From Ralstonia sp. A12 (GTDB lineage: Bacteria > Pseudomonadota > Gammaproteobacteria > Burkholderiales > Burkholderiaceae), in assembly GCF_000801955.1 (NCBI RefSeq), contig NZ_JSZO01000014.1:1-64000 (forward strand): DNA of 64,000 bases, written 5' to 3'. This document shows positions 1 through 9,023 of this stretch, piece by piece. The notes below the pieces were generated by a model. That model was given only the letters and a program-made list of their open reading frames with translations. It searched no databases and had not been told where the DNA came from. Made by a program: the position numbers and the translations under genes. The stretch's first letter is position 1, and the number at the start of each line of letters is the position of its first letter.

Positions 1-40
1 GCTGGGTTGCTGGGTTGCTGTGTTGCTGTGTTGCTGTGTT
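1..40. repeat. Octanucleotide tandem repeat at the window edge
   Basis: Five 8-bp units run from base 1: two GCTGGGTT followed by three GCTGTGTT. The array is probably cut by the window edge. It precedes hairpin element copy 1. The 65 bases between (about 81-145) resemble those before copy 3 (about 10604-10666), sharing TTGCGTCTTGC, TACTGCG and CGATGGTGT, so array and leader seem to belong to a larger repeat unit. No gene is visible in 1-378. Confidence 0.75.
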
Positions 41-145
41 CTGCTTCGCTCGCAATTTCCAACTGGTTTTGCTCGCTTCGTGTTGCGTCTTGCTGGTACT
101 CACTACTGCGGTGGTGCTCCGATGGTGTGGCCGTACCTTGCCCTT

Positions 146-365
146 GATGGCGCCTTGAATTTCTGTTGCAAGGAGGAAAAAGGAAGGGGAACTGTCTGAG
201 CGAAGCGAGTTTTCCCCTTCCCCTCCTTGCAACAGAAATTCAAGGGGAAGTCGCCATCTCGGGCGCGCCTTTCTTTTGCTTACTTTTCTTTGGCAAGACA
301 AAGAAAAGTGAGTCAGCCCCGGCAGGGGATGAAACAAGGGATGGACCACCAAAAAAAACCATCCC
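146..365 (+). repeat. Multi-hairpin dispersed element, copy 1
   Basis: This is one of three copies in the window. An outer clamp GATGGCG (146-152) pairs with CGCCATC (252-258). Inside it a 22-bp perfect arm pair (155-176 with 222-243) and a 10-bp pair (182-191 with 212-221) enclose a conserved loop, with an A5 bulge at 177-181. A second hairpin is ACTTTTCTTTG (282-292) with CAAAGAAAAGT (299-309). A third is CCCC-GGCA-GGGG (317-328). A fourth is GGGATGG (338-344) with CCATCCC (359-365). It lies 13 bp beyond the bioB stop, so it may end or stabilise that transcript. No transposase is present. Confidence 0.9.
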
Positions 366-378
366 CAACTCAAACGCA

Positions 379-1458
379 TCAATCAGCCGGCGTAATGTCG
401 ATATGGCAATGCGAAGAGTGCGACCCCGCATGCGCGTCATGGTGCATGTGATCCTGCACCTCAACCCGCATCCCCAACCGCGCCAGCAGCTTGCGATCCG
501 CATCCGCTTCCGGGTTATCCGTCGTCAGCAGCTTCTCGCCATAGAAGATCGAATTCGCCCCCGCCATAAAGCACAGAGCCTGCAGCGCATCATCCATCGC
601 CTCACGGCCAGCCGACAAACGCACCATCGCCTTGGGCATCGTGATCCGCGCCACCGCAATCGTGCGCACAAAATCGAATGGATCGAGTTCCTCGTTGCCC
701 GCCAGCGGCGTGCCTTCCACCTTCACCAGGTTGTTGATCGGCACCGAATCCGGATACGGCTCCATGTTCGCCAGCTCGGCGATCAGGCCCGCACGCTCGT
801 GCACCGATTCCCCCAGCCCGACGATGCCGCCGCAGCACACATTGATGCCCGCGTCACGCACATGCTCCAGCGTGTCGAGCCGATCCTGATACGTGCGCGT
901 GGTGATGATCTCGCCGTAGAACTCGGGCGCGGTGTCGAGGTTGTGGTTGTAGTAGTCCAGCCCCGCATCCTTCAACTGCGCAGCCTGCTCCTGCTTGAGC
1001 ATGCCGAGCGTGACGCAGGTCTCCAGCCCCATCGCCTTCACACCACGCACCATGTCGGCCACGGCATCGAGTTGATGCGGCTTCGGGTTGCGCCATGCAG
1101 CGCCCATGCAGAAGCGGCTCGCGCCGTTTTGCTTGGCGCGCGATGCGGCTTCCAGCACTTCGTCGATCGGCATCAGCTTTTCAGCCTCGACGCCGGTGTC
1201 GTAGCGCGCCGATTGCGGGCAGTACGAGCAATCTTCCGGGCAGCCACCGGTCTTGATGGACAGCAGCGTCGAGAGCTGCACCGCATTCGCATCAAAGTTG
1301 GCGCGGTGCACTTGCTGTGCCTGGAACAGCAGGTCGTTGAACGGCAGCGCGAACAGCGCTTCGATGGCTTCGCGGCTCCAGCGTGCGTCGGGCGCCTGAC
1401 CCGGCGTGACGGGCACCTTGGCGGCGTTCGGAACGAAGTTGAGCGGAGTGGATTGCAT
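379..1458 (-). CDS. bioB: Biotin synthase
   Basis: BioB is the radical-SAM enzyme that inserts sulfur into dethiobiotin, the last step of biotin synthesis. The 359-residue protein has the CxxxCxxC cluster ligands at C73, C77 and C80 ([10 protein letters not shown]), the downstream FCMGAAWR motif and the YNHNLDT motif, and is full length. The ATG at 1458 is chosen because AAGGAAG sits just upstream; a TTG at 1473 is less likely. It is the last gene of a long minus-strand run and starts about 50 bp after liuC. No bioA, bioF or bioD is near. The context links biotin supply to the biotin-dependent methylcrotonyl-CoA carboxylase. Confidence 0.97.
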   Translation of the reverse strand: MQSTPLNFVPNAAKVPVTPGQAPDARWSREAIEALFALPFNDLLFQAQQVHRANFDANAVQLSTLLSIKTGGCPEDCSYCPQSARYDTGVEAEKLMPIDEVLEAASRAKQNGASRFCMGAAWRNPKPHQLDAVADMVRGVKAMGLETCVTLGMLKQEQAAQLKDAGLDYYNHNLDTAPEFYGEIITTRTYQDRLDTLEHVRDAGINVCCGGIVGLGESVHERAGLIAELANMEPYPDSVPINNLVKVEGTPLAGNEELDPFDFVRTIAVARITMPKAMVRLSAGREAMDDALQALCFMAGANSIFYGEKLLTTDNPEADADRKLLARLGMRVEVQDHMHHDAHAGSHSSHCHIDITPAD

Positions 1459-1509
1459 GAGGACTTCCTTCAAATGATTTCTTGATGCGTGGTTTCGTTG
1501 TTATGCGGG

Positions 1510-2304
1510 TCAGGCCGGCAGCAGCCAGTTCGGCTTGCGCTTGCCCAGGAAACTTTGCACGCCTTCGCGGCCTTCATCGGAGGCACGAATGGCGGCGATG
1601 CGTTCAGCGGTATCCGCCAGCAGCGCGTCGTTGACGGGCGCTCCGGCCACTTCGCGCACGAGGCGCTTGCTCTCGCGCACGGCGTTCGGGCTGTTGGCGA
1701 CGAGCGCCGTGGTGATGTCGCTCACCTTGGCGTCGAGCGTGTCTGCGCTCACCAGTTCGTGCACGAGGCCCAGGCGATGCGCCTCGGCAGCGGAGAAGCG
1801 TTCCGCGGTGATGAAGTAGCGGCGCGAGGCCTGCTCGCCCAGCGCGCGAATCACGTACGGGCTGATGGTGGCTGGAATCAGCCCGAGCTTGGCTTCCGAC
1901 AGGCAGAAGTTGGCGGTGTCGACGGCGACGACGATGTCGCACGCCGCGACTAGGCCGACGCCGCCGGCATACGTATCGCCCTGCACGCGGGCGATCACTG
2001 GCTTCGGGCATGCATAAATGCTGCGCAGCATTTCGGCCAGGCGCAGGGCATCGGCGCGGTTCTCGTCATCGGAGTAGCCGGCCATCTTCTTCATCCAGTT
2101 CAGATCGGCACCGGCGCAGAACGCAGGGCCGTTGCCGGACAGGACGATGGCGCGCACGCTGGGCTCCTGCGCGAGTGCTCGGAACGCGCCGGTCAGCTCG
2201 GCGATGACGGTCTCATTGAACGCATTGCGCACATCCGGCCGGTTGAGCGTGAGCGTGGCGACGGCGCCGTGCTGGGCGAAAGCGAGGGTCTCAAAGGCGT
2301 TCAT
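1510..2304 (-). CDS. liuC: Enoyl-CoA hydratase family, probable methylglutaconyl-CoA hydratase
   Basis: This 264-residue crotonase-fold protein has the oxyanion-hole segment NGPAFCAGADLNWMKKM and the second conserved loop around GDTYAGGVGLVAACDIV. In leucine breakdown LiuC hydrates 3-methylglutaconyl-CoA, the product of methylcrotonyl-CoA carboxylase, to HMG-CoA. The assignment to LiuC rather than another crotonase comes from liuB lying one gene upstream. Its ATG overlaps the stop of the upstream hydrolase gene by 4 bases (ATGA), which suggests translational coupling. HMG-CoA lyase is not in the window. Confidence 0.85.
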   Translation of the reverse strand: MNAFETLAFAQHGAVATLTLNRPDVRNAFNETVIAELTGAFRALAQEPSVRAIVLSGNGPAFCAGADLNWMKKMAGYSDDENRADALRLAEMLRSIYACPKPVIARVQGDTYAGGVGLVAACDIVVAVDTANFCLSEAKLGLIPATISPYVIRALGEQASRRYFITAERFSAAEAHRLGLVHELVSADTLDAKVSDITTALVANSPNAVRESKRLVREVAGAPVNDALLADTAERIAAIRASDEGREGVQSFLGKRKPNWLLPA

Positions 2305-3257
2305 TCCGGGTCCTTGTTGGTGTCGGCCTTGGGGTCGTCGGCGCCCGAGGCTTCTGCTGCAGGTGTGAGGGGGCCGGCAGGCAGGCCGAGTTCGCGCAGG
2401 AAGGCATCGACCTGCGGCAACCAGATGGCCAGGCCAGCATGGCTGGCGAACATGCCGTGCGAGTCGCCCTTGAAGTTGCCGAAATCCACCAGCCGCGCTT
2501 TGCCGCCCGCGCCGGTATAAGCGGCAAACATCTTCTCGGGCATGGGCTTGGGCCAGTAGCTGTCGTTATCACCATAGAACCAGAGCGACGGATAGCGCGA
2601 CTGGCGGCCGTAGGTCTCAAAGGCACGCACGAGGTTGTTTTCCCAGGCGACGCAGGTGTCGTTGCGCAGGCCGCCCGCAAAGTTCACCAGGCCGCGCACG
2701 CCGGGGTAGCTGATCGTGCCAAAGGCCATCGTGGTCAGGCCGCCGTGCGACTGGCCCATGACGACGATACGGTTGCGGTCCACATACGGTTGCGCGGTCA
2801 TGTAGTCGAGCGCGGCCACCACGTCTTCGGCCTGGACGAGGCCGTTCGATTCCACGTTGCAGCCGCTGCCAATATAGGCACCGCCCGACTTGGAGAAGCC
2901 CTGGCGCATCGGGATGGCCACCACGTAGCCACGCGCGACCAGCGCCGCGGCCTGCTCGTGATAGCGGGCACGCGACTGGAACGCCGCGTTGCCGCGCGAC
3001 TTGCCATGGTTGAGCACGATCAGCGGGAAGGGGCCGTTACCCGCCGGCTTGTAGACGGTGGTTTCCAGCTTGATGGTGAAGATGCCCGCAGACTTGGGCA
3101 CCTCCACCACTTCTTCATTGATGCCGGACGTGCTCGGCGGGCTGGACGGTTTGTCCTGCGCGTGCGCGACGGCAAGCAGCAGCGCGCAGCTGAGGGTGAC
3201 ACACCCTGCTGTCAAGGCGCTGCGCCACGTTCGCGCGGTGTTGCTGTTCACTGCCAA
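2301..3257 (-). CDS. Secreted alpha/beta hydrolase, dienelactone-hydrolase type
   Basis: The 318-residue protein begins with a basic region and a hydrophobic stretch ending LLLAVAHAQ, a likely Sec signal peptide, so it should act in the periplasm. The nucleophile elbow is GQSHGG, and an Asp (GDNDSYWP region) and a late His (GDSHGMF) can complete the triad. The C-terminus is rich in Ala, Pro and Asp. The substrate cannot be read from sequence; esterase or dienelactone hydrolase is the family-level guess. It lies 36 bp after liuB and overlaps liuC by 4 bases, an odd position for a periplasmic protein among cytoplasmic CoA enzymes. Confidence 0.8.
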   Translation of the reverse strand: MAVNSNTARTWRSALTAGCVTLSCALLLAVAHAQDKPSSPPSTSGINEEVVEVPKSAGIFTIKLETTVYKPAGNGPFPLIVLNHGKSRGNAAFQSRARYHEQAAALVARGYVVAIPMRQGFSKSGGAYIGSGCNVESNGLVQAEDVVAALDYMTAQPYVDRNRIVVMGQSHGGLTTMAFGTISYPGVRGLVNFAGGLRNDTCVAWENNLVRAFETYGRQSRYPSLWFYGDNDSYWPKPMPEKMFAAYTGAGGKARLVDFGNFKGDSHGMFASHAGLAIWLPQVDAFLRELGLPAGPLTPAAEASGADDPKADTNKDPE

Positions 3258-3293
3258 TTCCTTGTTGCTGTGTTGATGGGAGTGGCGGCCCGC

Positions 3294-4901
3294 TTACATG
3301 CGGAACACGCCGAAGTTCATATCGCCGATCGGCGCGTTCAGGCTGGCCGACAGGCCCAGGCCCAGCACGCTGCGCGTATCCGCCGGGTCGATCACGCCGT
3401 CGTCCCACAGGCGCGCGCTGGCGTAATACGGATGGCCCTGGCGCTCGTACTGGTCGCGGATCGGCGCCTTGAAGGCGGCTTCTTCATCCACGCTCCATTG
3501 GCCGCCCTTGGCCTCGATGCCGTCGCGGCGCACGGTGGCAAGCACGCTCGCGGCCTGCTCACCGCCCATCACCGAGATGCGCGCGTTCGGCCACATCCAC
3601 AGGAAGCGCGGCGAATACGCGCGCCCGCACATGCCGTAGTTGCCCGCGCCAAACGAGCCGCCGATGATGACTGTGAACTTGGGCACCTGCGCCGTCGCCA
3701 CCGCCGTCACCATCTTCGCGCCGTTCTTGGCGATGCCCTCGTTCTCGTACTTGCGGCCGACCATGAAGCCCGTGATGTTCTGCAGGAACACCAGCGGGAT
3801 CTTGCGCTGGCAGCACAGCTCGATGAAGTGCGCGCCTTTCAGTGCCGCTTCGGAGAACAGAATGCCGTTGTTGGCGATGATGCCGACCGGGTAGCCCCAG
3901 ATGCGCGCAAAGCCGCAGACGAGCGTGGTGCCGTAGCGCGCCTTGAATTCATCGAACGCCGAGTCGTCGACGATGCGGGCGATCACCTCGCGCACGTCAA
4001 ACGGCTTGCGCGTGTCGGTCGGGATCACGCCATACAACTCTTCCGCCGGAAAGCGCGGTTCGACCGGTGCATGAATCTGCACCTGCTCAGGCTTGCGGCG
4101 GTTCAGGTGCGCGACGATGCTGCGGGCCTGCGCCAGCGCGTGCGAATCGTTGTTGGCGAAGTAGTCCGCCACGCCGGACAGACGCGTGTGCACATCGGCA
4201 CCGCCCAGGTCTTCAGCGCTCACCACTTCACCGGTGGCGGCCTTCACCAGCGGCGGGCCGGCCAGGAAGATCGTGCCCTGTTCCTTCACGATGATCGACT
4301 CGTCGCTCATGGCCGGCACATACGCGCCGCCGGCCGTGCACGAGCCCATCACCACCGCAATCTGCGGAATGCCCTTCGACGACAGGTTGGCCTGGTTGTA
4401 GAAGATGCGGCCGAAGTGATCGCGGTCGGGGAAGACGTCATCCTGGTTCGGCAGGTTGGCGCCGCCCGAATCGACCAGGTAGACGCAGGGCAGGTGGTTC
4501 TGCTCGGCAATCTCCTGCGCACGCAGGTGCTTCTTCACCGTCATCGGGTAATACGTGCCGCCCTTGACGGTTGCGTCATTGCAGACGATCACGCACTCCT
4601 GCCCCGAGATGCGGCCGATACCGGTGATGATGCCGGCGCCCGGTGCCGCGTCGTCGTACATGCCGTACGCCGCCATCTGCGAGAACTCCAGGAACGGCGT
4701 GCCGGGGTCGAGCAGTTGCTGCACGCGGTCGCGCGGCAGCAGCTTGCCACGGGCGAGGTGCTTGGCGCGGGCGTCGTCACCGCCGCCCTGGGCGATGCGG
4801 GCCACCTTGTCGCGCAAGTCGGCGACGAGGGTGCGCATGGCATCGGCGTTGGCCTTGAAGTCTTCGGCACGGGGGTTCAGCTTGGTGTCTAGCGTCGGCA
4901 T
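3294..4901 (-). CDS. liuB: Methylcrotonyl-CoA carboxylase beta (carboxyltransferase) subunit
   Basis: The 535-residue protein is a full carboxyltransferase of the MCC/propionyl-CoA class. It transfers CO2 from biotin to 3-methylcrotonyl-CoA in leucine degradation. Visible landmarks are the N-terminal [12 protein letters not shown] segment, [11 protein letters not shown] and the C-terminal [20 protein letters not shown] segment, typical of MCC beta subunits. ATG 4901 is chosen because the 40 codons upstream lie in the intergenic region. The partner alpha subunit carrying biotin carboxylase and biotin, usually close by, is absent from the window; it may lie left of base 1. Confidence 0.95.
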   Translation of the reverse strand: MPTLDTKLNPRAEDFKANADAMRTLVADLRDKVARIAQGGGDDARAKHLARGKLLPRDRVQQLLDPGTPFLEFSQMAAYGMYDDAAPGAGIITGIGRISGQECVIVCNDATVKGGTYYPMTVKKHLRAQEIAEQNHLPCVYLVDSGGANLPNQDDVFPDRDHFGRIFYNQANLSSKGIPQIAVVMGSCTAGGAYVPAMSDESIIVKEQGTIFLAGPPLVKAATGEVVSAEDLGGADVHTRLSGVADYFANNDSHALAQARSIVAHLNRRKPEQVQIHAPVEPRFPAEELYGVIPTDTRKPFDVREVIARIVDDSAFDEFKARYGTTLVCGFARIWGYPVGIIANNGILFSEAALKGAHFIELCCQRKIPLVFLQNITGFMVGRKYENEGIAKNGAKMVTAVATAQVPKFTVIIGGSFGAGNYGMCGRAYSPRFLWMWPNARISVMGGEQAASVLATVRRDGIEAKGGQWSVDEEAAFKAPIRDQYERQGHPYYASARLWDDGVIDPADTRSVLGLGLSASLNAPIGDMNFGVFRM

Positions 4902-4929
4902 GGCAGCAGTGCAAGAAGTGCGGTGGGGT

Positions 4930-5370
4930 TCAGTCAGGGAAGGTGCCGTCGACGTAGAGCCAACGGCCTTCGGCGGATTCAGCGCCGCTGGCGTCCAGGC
5001 GGACGAAGCGGCTGGTTTCATGCAGGCGATGCGCGCGGCCGCCCACCTTGTAGCGCGCGACGAATTCCACCGTCGCGTGCGTGGCGTCTTGCGGCGCGTG
5101 GTGCTTCACGTCCAGGCCGAGCCAGCGCGTGGCGGCGGCATCGGCTTCACTGGTTTCCAGATCGGCGGGGCAGGTGGACGGATGCCACGTGCTGCGCAGG
5201 TACGCCGTGTCGCCCAGCACATAGGCGCTGTAGCGCGAGCGCATGAGTTGCTCGGCCGTGGCCGGCACCGCCTCGCCCGCATGGAACGGGCCGCAGCAGC
5301 GCGCGTAGGCGTTGCCGCCGCAGGGGCAGGCGTCGGCCGGGCCGATCAGCTTGGCGTGGGGCGCGGACAT
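4930..5370 (-). CDS. ychJ: YchJ family protein (UPF0225) with SEC-C motif
   Basis: The 146-residue protein starts with a zinc-binding SEC-C motif ([17 protein letters not shown]15, C17, C25, C26) followed by the NTF2-like YchJ domain with [10 protein letters not shown] and the aromatic core WLGLDV. The cellular role of the family is not established. The ATG at 5370 shares one base with the stop of the upstream HAD gene (TGATG), which fixes the start and indicates coupling. liuB starts 28 bp downstream. Confidence 0.88.
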   Translation of the reverse strand: MSAPHAKLIGPADACPCGGNAYARCCGPFHAGEAVPATAEQLMRSRYSAYVLGDTAYLRSTWHPSTCPADLETSEADAAATRWLGLDVKHHAPQDATHATVEFVARYKVGGRAHRLHETSRFVRLDASGAESAEGRWLYVDGTFPD

Positions 5371-6068
5371 CAGGCCACCAGCTCCGGCAGTTCGCGCATG
5401 TCGGTGAAGGTTTGCGCGGCACCGGCGGCGATCAGCGGGCCCGGTGCGTTGCGGCCAGCGTAGGCCAGCACCGTCATGCCGGCAGCGTGGCCGGCGGTGA
5501 CGCCCGTGGGGCTGTCTTCGATCACCAGGCAACGTGACGGCGACACCCCCAGGCTGCGGGCTGCCAGCAGATACACATCAGGCGCAGGCTTGCTGCGCGC
5601 GACCTCGGTGGCCGAGAAGATGCGCACATGGGTCGGCTGGAAGTGCTCGATCAAACCGGTGCGGTTGAGTTGCAGTTCCACCTTCACACGATCGGCACCA
5701 GAGGCCACGGCCATCGGCAGGCCCAGCTTGGAGAGCACATCAATGGCGTGCGCGATATGCGGCACGGCTTCCACTTCGGCTTCGAGCAGCGCATTGCGGC
5801 GCGCATGGAAGGTGGCCAGCCAGTTCGGCGGCAGCGGCGCGCCGCGCATCTTGGCAATCGTATCCAGCTCTTCGCGCACGGCCTTGCCGAGGAAGTACTT
5901 GATGGAATCTTCCAGCGTGATCTCGATACCAAGTTCGGTCAGCATCTGCCAGATCAGGCGGTTGACGAGGGGCTCGCTGTCGACCAGCACGCCATCGCAA
6001 TCAAAGAGGATGGCGTCAAAGCGTGGGTGGCGAGGTTGGGTCGCGGCGGATTGAGAGACTGCAGTCAT
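5370..6068 (-). CDS. HAD-superfamily hydrolase, phosphoglycolate phosphatase / beta-phosphoglucomutase type
   Basis: The 232-residue protein has the HAD nucleophile motif FDCDGVLVDSEP near residues 21-32, a helical cap, motif II ASGADRVK, and motif III-IV around SKPAPDVYLLAARSLG and VIEDSPTGVTAGHAAGM. These features fit a subfamily I phosphatase acting on a small phosphorylated sugar or glycolate; the substrate is unknown. Its start overlaps the rhodanese gene stop by 4 bases, and its own stop overlaps the ychJ ATG by one base, so the three genes are packed as one unit. Confidence 0.88.
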   Translation of the reverse strand: MTAVSQSAATQPRHPRFDAILFDCDGVLVDSEPLVNRLIWQMLTELGIEITLEDSIKYFLGKAVREELDTIAKMRGAPLPPNWLATFHARRNALLEAEVEAVPHIAHAIDVLSKLGLPMAVASGADRVKVELQLNRTGLIEHFQPTHVRIFSATEVARSKPAPDVYLLAARSLGVSPSRCLVIEDSPTGVTAGHAAGMTVLAYAGRNAPGPLIAAGAAQTFTDMRELPELVA

Positions 6069-6475
6069 GCTTTCTTTGTCGGTTTTTCGTAAGCGGCGAC
6101 CGGCGCACCGGCCGCCTTCCAGGCGGTGAAACCGCCCTCGATATGCGCCACGCGCTCCAGCCCCATGTCCTGCACGGTCTTGGTGGCCAGCGCGCTGCGC
6201 CAGCCGGCCGCGCAGAAGAAGACGAAGGTCTTGTCCTGCGCAAATGCCGGCTTGTAATAAGGCGAGTCCGGATCGACCCAGAACTCCAGCATGCCGCGCG
6301 GGGCATGCAGAGCGTGTGGGATCACGCCATCGCGCGCTAGCTCCTGGATCTCGCGCACGTCGACAAACTGCACGTGCGGGGCGTCCAGAAGCGCACGCGC
6401 TTCGTCGACCGAGAGCGTCTGCACTTCGGACATGGCTTGGTCGACTAGCGCACGGAACCCGTTCTTCATGGCCAT
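6065..6475 (-). CDS. Rhodanese-like sulfurtransferase
   Basis: This 136-residue single-domain rhodanese has the catalytic cysteine C88 in FFCAAGWRSAL, with the usual VDVRE motif near residue 39. Such proteins move sulfane sulfur, but the acceptor is unknown. The ATG at 6475 is chosen because GAGGAG stands 9 bases upstream; an earlier in-frame ATG at 6529 overlaps the upstream gene. It overlaps the HAD gene by 4 bases and follows the isomerase gene by 13 bp. Confidence 0.88.
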   Translation of the reverse strand: MAMKNGFRALVDQAMSEVQTLSVDEARALLDAPHVQFVDVREIQELARDGVIPHALHAPRGMLEFWVDPDSPYYKPAFAQDKTFVFFCAAGWRSALATKTVQDMGLERVAHIEGGFTAWKAAGAPVAAYEKPTKKA

Positions 6476-6488
6476 GGCGTTTGTCTCC

Positions 6489-7094
6489 TCAGATGCGTCC
6501 ATCACGCAACAGCGCTTCGATCTGATCAAAGCGGTCGAAGCCCCAGAACGCTTCGCCGTCGACGATCACGTACGGCGAGCCGAACACGCCGCGCGACATC
6601 GCCAGGTCGATCTCGGCCTTGAGCTGGTCCTTGATCTGCTGGGTGCTCGCGCCGGTGTTGAGCGCGGCGCCGTCAATGCCCATTGCGTCGGCAATCTTCA
6701 TCACCTCCGTCGGCTCGCCGATGTTGATGTCATCGACAAACAGCGCGCGGTAGAGCGCGCGGGCGAAGTCGATGGCGCGGTCGCCGCCGTGGTGGTCGTG
6801 TACCCACAGCGTGGCGCGCGCGGCGTATTGCGTGGGCAGGGGGAAGTGCGTCGGCTTGCGGTATTCGATGCCGTTGAAGCGTGCGGTGCGCTCGAAGTCG
6901 CGCCACGCGTAGTCGCCCTTGAGCGGCACTTGCGGCAGCGGGGAGCCGCCTGTGGTTTTGAACACGACGCCCAGCAGGATCGGGTGCCACGCCGTTGCGC
7001 GGTTGTACCGCTGGGCGAGTTCTTCCACGCGCGTGCTGGCGAAGTAGCCGTACGGCGAGGAAAAGTCGAAGTAGAAATCGATGGCCCCGTTCAT
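6489..7094 (-). CDS. DsbA-fold 2-hydroxychromene-2-carboxylate isomerase family protein
   Basis: The 201-residue protein opens with IDFYFDFSSPYGYFAS, the signature of the HCCA isomerase / kappa-class GST branch of the thioredoxin superfamily, where a Ser replaces the redox Cys. It ends with GVFGSPYVIVDGEAFWGFDR, the conserved cis-Pro and substrate loop. In naphthalene degraders the family isomerises an aromatic intermediate with glutathione; in this operon of acyl-CoA enzymes the substrate is probably different and not deducible. It starts 43 bp after the acyl-CoA dehydrogenase gene. Confidence 0.85.
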   Translation of the reverse strand: MNGAIDFYFDFSSPYGYFASTRVEELAQRYNRATAWHPILLGVVFKTTGGSPLPQVPLKGDYAWRDFERTARFNGIEYRKPTHFPLPTQYAARATLWVHDHHGGDRAIDFARALYRALFVDDINIGEPTEVMKIADAMGIDGAALNTGASTQQIKDQLKAEIDLAMSRGVFGSPYVIVDGEAFWGFDRFDQIEALLRDGRI

Positions 7095-7137
7095 GATGTG
7101 CTCCCCTTGTTGTGCTGCGGCTTCCCCAAAAAGGCCC

Positions 7138-8280
7138 CTACGCCAATGCGCGGGCGATCAAGATTTTTTGAATATCGCTGGTGCCTTCGTAGATCTGGCA
7201 CACGCGCACATCGCGGTAGATGCGCTCCACCGGGAAGTCGCTCACGTAGCCGTAACCGCCGAAGACCTGGATGGCATCCGAACACACACGCTCGGCCATC
7301 TCGCTGGCGTTGAGCTTGGCCATGGCGGCTTCTTTCAGACACGGCCGCCCCGCGTCTTTCAGGCTGGCGGCGTGCCACACCATCTGCCGTGCTACGTCGA
7401 CGCGCGTGGCCATCTCCGCCAGGCGGAACTGCACCGCCTGGTGCGCAAACAGCGGCTGGCCGAAGCTCTCGCGCTCCTTGGCATATGCCAACGCCGCCTC
7501 GAAAGCTGCGCGCGCCATGCCCACGCTCTGCGCGGCAATGCCGATGCGCCCGCCTTCCAGCCCGGACAGCGCCATCTTGTAGCCCGCGCCTTCTTCGCCC
7601 AGCAGACAATCGGCGGGGATGCGGCAATCCTCCAACACAATCTGCGCCGTGTCGGACGAATGCTGGCCGAGCTTGTCTTCGAGCCGTGCCACCACGTAGC
7701 CCGGCGTGGTGGTCGGCACCAGGAACGCGCTGATGCCACGTTTGCCGGCGGTCTTGTCCGTCACGGCCATGACGATTGCCACGTCGGCGTGCTTGCCGCT
7801 GGTGATGAACTGCTTCACGCCGTTGAGCACCCAGTGGTCGCCGTCGCCGCCTTTTTCCAATACTGCGGTGGTGCGCAGGGCCGAGGCATCGGAGCCGACG
7901 TGCGGCTCGGTCAGGCAGAACGCGCCGAGCATTTCGCCACGTGCCAGCGGCACGAGCCATTGCTGCTTCTGGGCGTCATTCGCAAACGCCATCAGCATGC
8001 TGCACACTGGGCAGTTGTTTACGCTGATGACGGTGGAGGTGCCGCCATCGCCGGCGGCAATTTCTTCCAGGATCAGCGCGAGCGATAGGTAGTCGAGCCC
8101 CGCACCGCCGAGTTCTTCCGGCACGGCCACGCCATACGCACCCAGCTCGCCCAACTGGCGGTGCACGTCTTTCGGGAAGGTCGCATCGCGGTCCCACGCG
8201 GCCGCGTGCGGTGTGATCGCCTCGCGCACGAAGGTGCGGATGGCGTCGCGGATCATCTCCTGTTCTTGGGTCAGCAACAT
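7138..8280 (-). CDS. Acyl-CoA dehydrogenase, short/branched-chain type
   Basis: The 380-residue flavoprotein is full length, with the FAD-binding CLTEPHVGSDASAL segment and the RESFGQPLFAHQAVQF motif. The catalytic Glu sits at the canonical C-terminal place in IYEGTSDIQKILIARAL. This differs from the isovaleryl-CoA dehydrogenase at 13618-14799, whose base lies in another helix, so the two enzymes use different substrates, here probably short straight or 2-methyl-branched acyl-CoA. ATG 8280 is used because upstream codons overlap the neighbour. It follows the SDR gene by 10 bp. Confidence 0.92.
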   Translation of the reverse strand: MLLTQEQEMIRDAIRTFVREAITPHAAAWDRDATFPKDVHRQLGELGAYGVAVPEELGGAGLDYLSLALILEEIAAGDGGTSTVISVNNCPVCSMLMAFANDAQKQQWLVPLARGEMLGAFCLTEPHVGSDASALRTTAVLEKGGDGDHWVLNGVKQFITSGKHADVAIVMAVTDKTAGKRGISAFLVPTTTPGYVVARLEDKLGQHSSDTAQIVLEDCRIPADCLLGEEGAGYKMALSGLEGGRIGIAAQSVGMARAAFEAALAYAKERESFGQPLFAHQAVQFRLAEMATRVDVARQMVWHAASLKDAGRPCLKEAAMAKLNASEMAERVCSDAIQVFGGYGYVSDFPVERIYRDVRVCQIYEGTSDIQKILIARALA

Positions 8281-8290
8281 TGTCTCAGCC

Positions 8291-9013
8291 TCACCATTCA
8301 ATGACGCTGCCGTCGTAATTGCGGAACCCGCCGTTGTCGGCGCGCGTGGCGCTGGCAATCACGCGGCGGATGCCCGCCACGCTTTCCTGCGGCGTGATGG
8401 CCGCGCCAGCGCCGCCCATGTCGGTCTGCACCCAGCCAGGGTGGAAGGTCAGGCAAGTGGCTTTTTGCGCATCGATCGACACCCCGCGCAGCACGGCATT
8501 CACCGCTGCCTTGCTGGCGCGATAGAGCCAGCCGCCGTTGCCTTCCATATCCCCAATGCTGCCCATGCGGCTAGAGATGACGGCCAGCACGCCACCGGCT
8601 TCGTCGGCGCCCCCAGCACCATGATGGCCGGCTTCCACCATGGGCAGCACGGCGGGCAGCACGCCCATCGGCGCCCACACGTTGGTGTGCATCACCGCAT
8701 CAAAGTCGGCTTGGCTGACCGGCGTGGCGCCCTGTGTACGCGGGCCATAGATGCCCGCCACGTAGATCGCCACGTCCAGTGCTTCACCGTCGAGCTTCCA
8801 GGCCAGGCCGCCGACGGCGTTGGCGTCGGTCAGGTCCAGCACATGCGTTTCTGCGCCCAGCGCCTGCAGCTCCTGTGCGGCTTCTTGCGAGCGCACGGTG
8901 GCGATCACGCGCCAGCCATCGGCACGGTACTGCTTGACGGTTTCCAGGCCGATGCCGCGCGACGCACCCAGAATGAGTGCGGTGCGCGTGCGGCGGGATG
9001 TTGCGCTTGTCAT
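8291..9013 (-). CDS. Short-chain dehydrogenase/reductase
   Basis: The 240-residue Rossmann protein has the cofactor motif LILGASRGIGLE near residues 13-24 and the catalytic YRASK motif. Arg in TVRSQ after the second strand suggests NADP(H). It resembles the SDR group of C-factor-like proteins, whose substrate is uncertain. The start at 9013 lies 10 bp after the thiolase stop. Its place between thiolase and acyl-CoA dehydrogenase makes a hydroxyacyl-CoA or aldehyde substrate plausible, by inference only. Confidence 0.87.
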   Translation of the reverse strand: MTSATSRRTRTALILGASRGIGLETVKQYRADGWRVIATVRSQEAAQELQALGAETHVLDLTDANAVGGLAWKLDGEALDVAIYVAGIYGPRTQGATPVSQADFDAVMHTNVWAPMGVLPAVLPMVEAGHHGAGGADEAGGVLAVISSRMGSIGDMEGNGGWLYRASKAAVNAVLRGVSIDAQKATCLTFHPGWVQTDMGGAGAAITPQESVAGIRRVIASATRADNGGFRNYDGSVIEW

Positions 9014-9023
9014 CCCGCGTTCC

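Noticed and set aside
1-145. A CRISPR-like array at the window start
   Set aside because: The repeats are adjacent 8-bp units without spacers, which is a simple tandem repeat.
330-451. A possible conserved mini-gene starting ATGAAACAAGGG in the tail of the hairpin elements
   Set aside because: The reading frame agrees in copies 1 and 3 only briefly, and copy 2 reads differently after two codons (MKTGDAPQ), while hairpin pairing is kept. This favours RNA or DNA structure over coding.
2439-4892. An 817-codon open frame on the plus strand opposite the secreted hydrolase and liuB
   Set aside because: Same cause: it mirrors high third-position GC of the real genes and has no domain or ribosome site.
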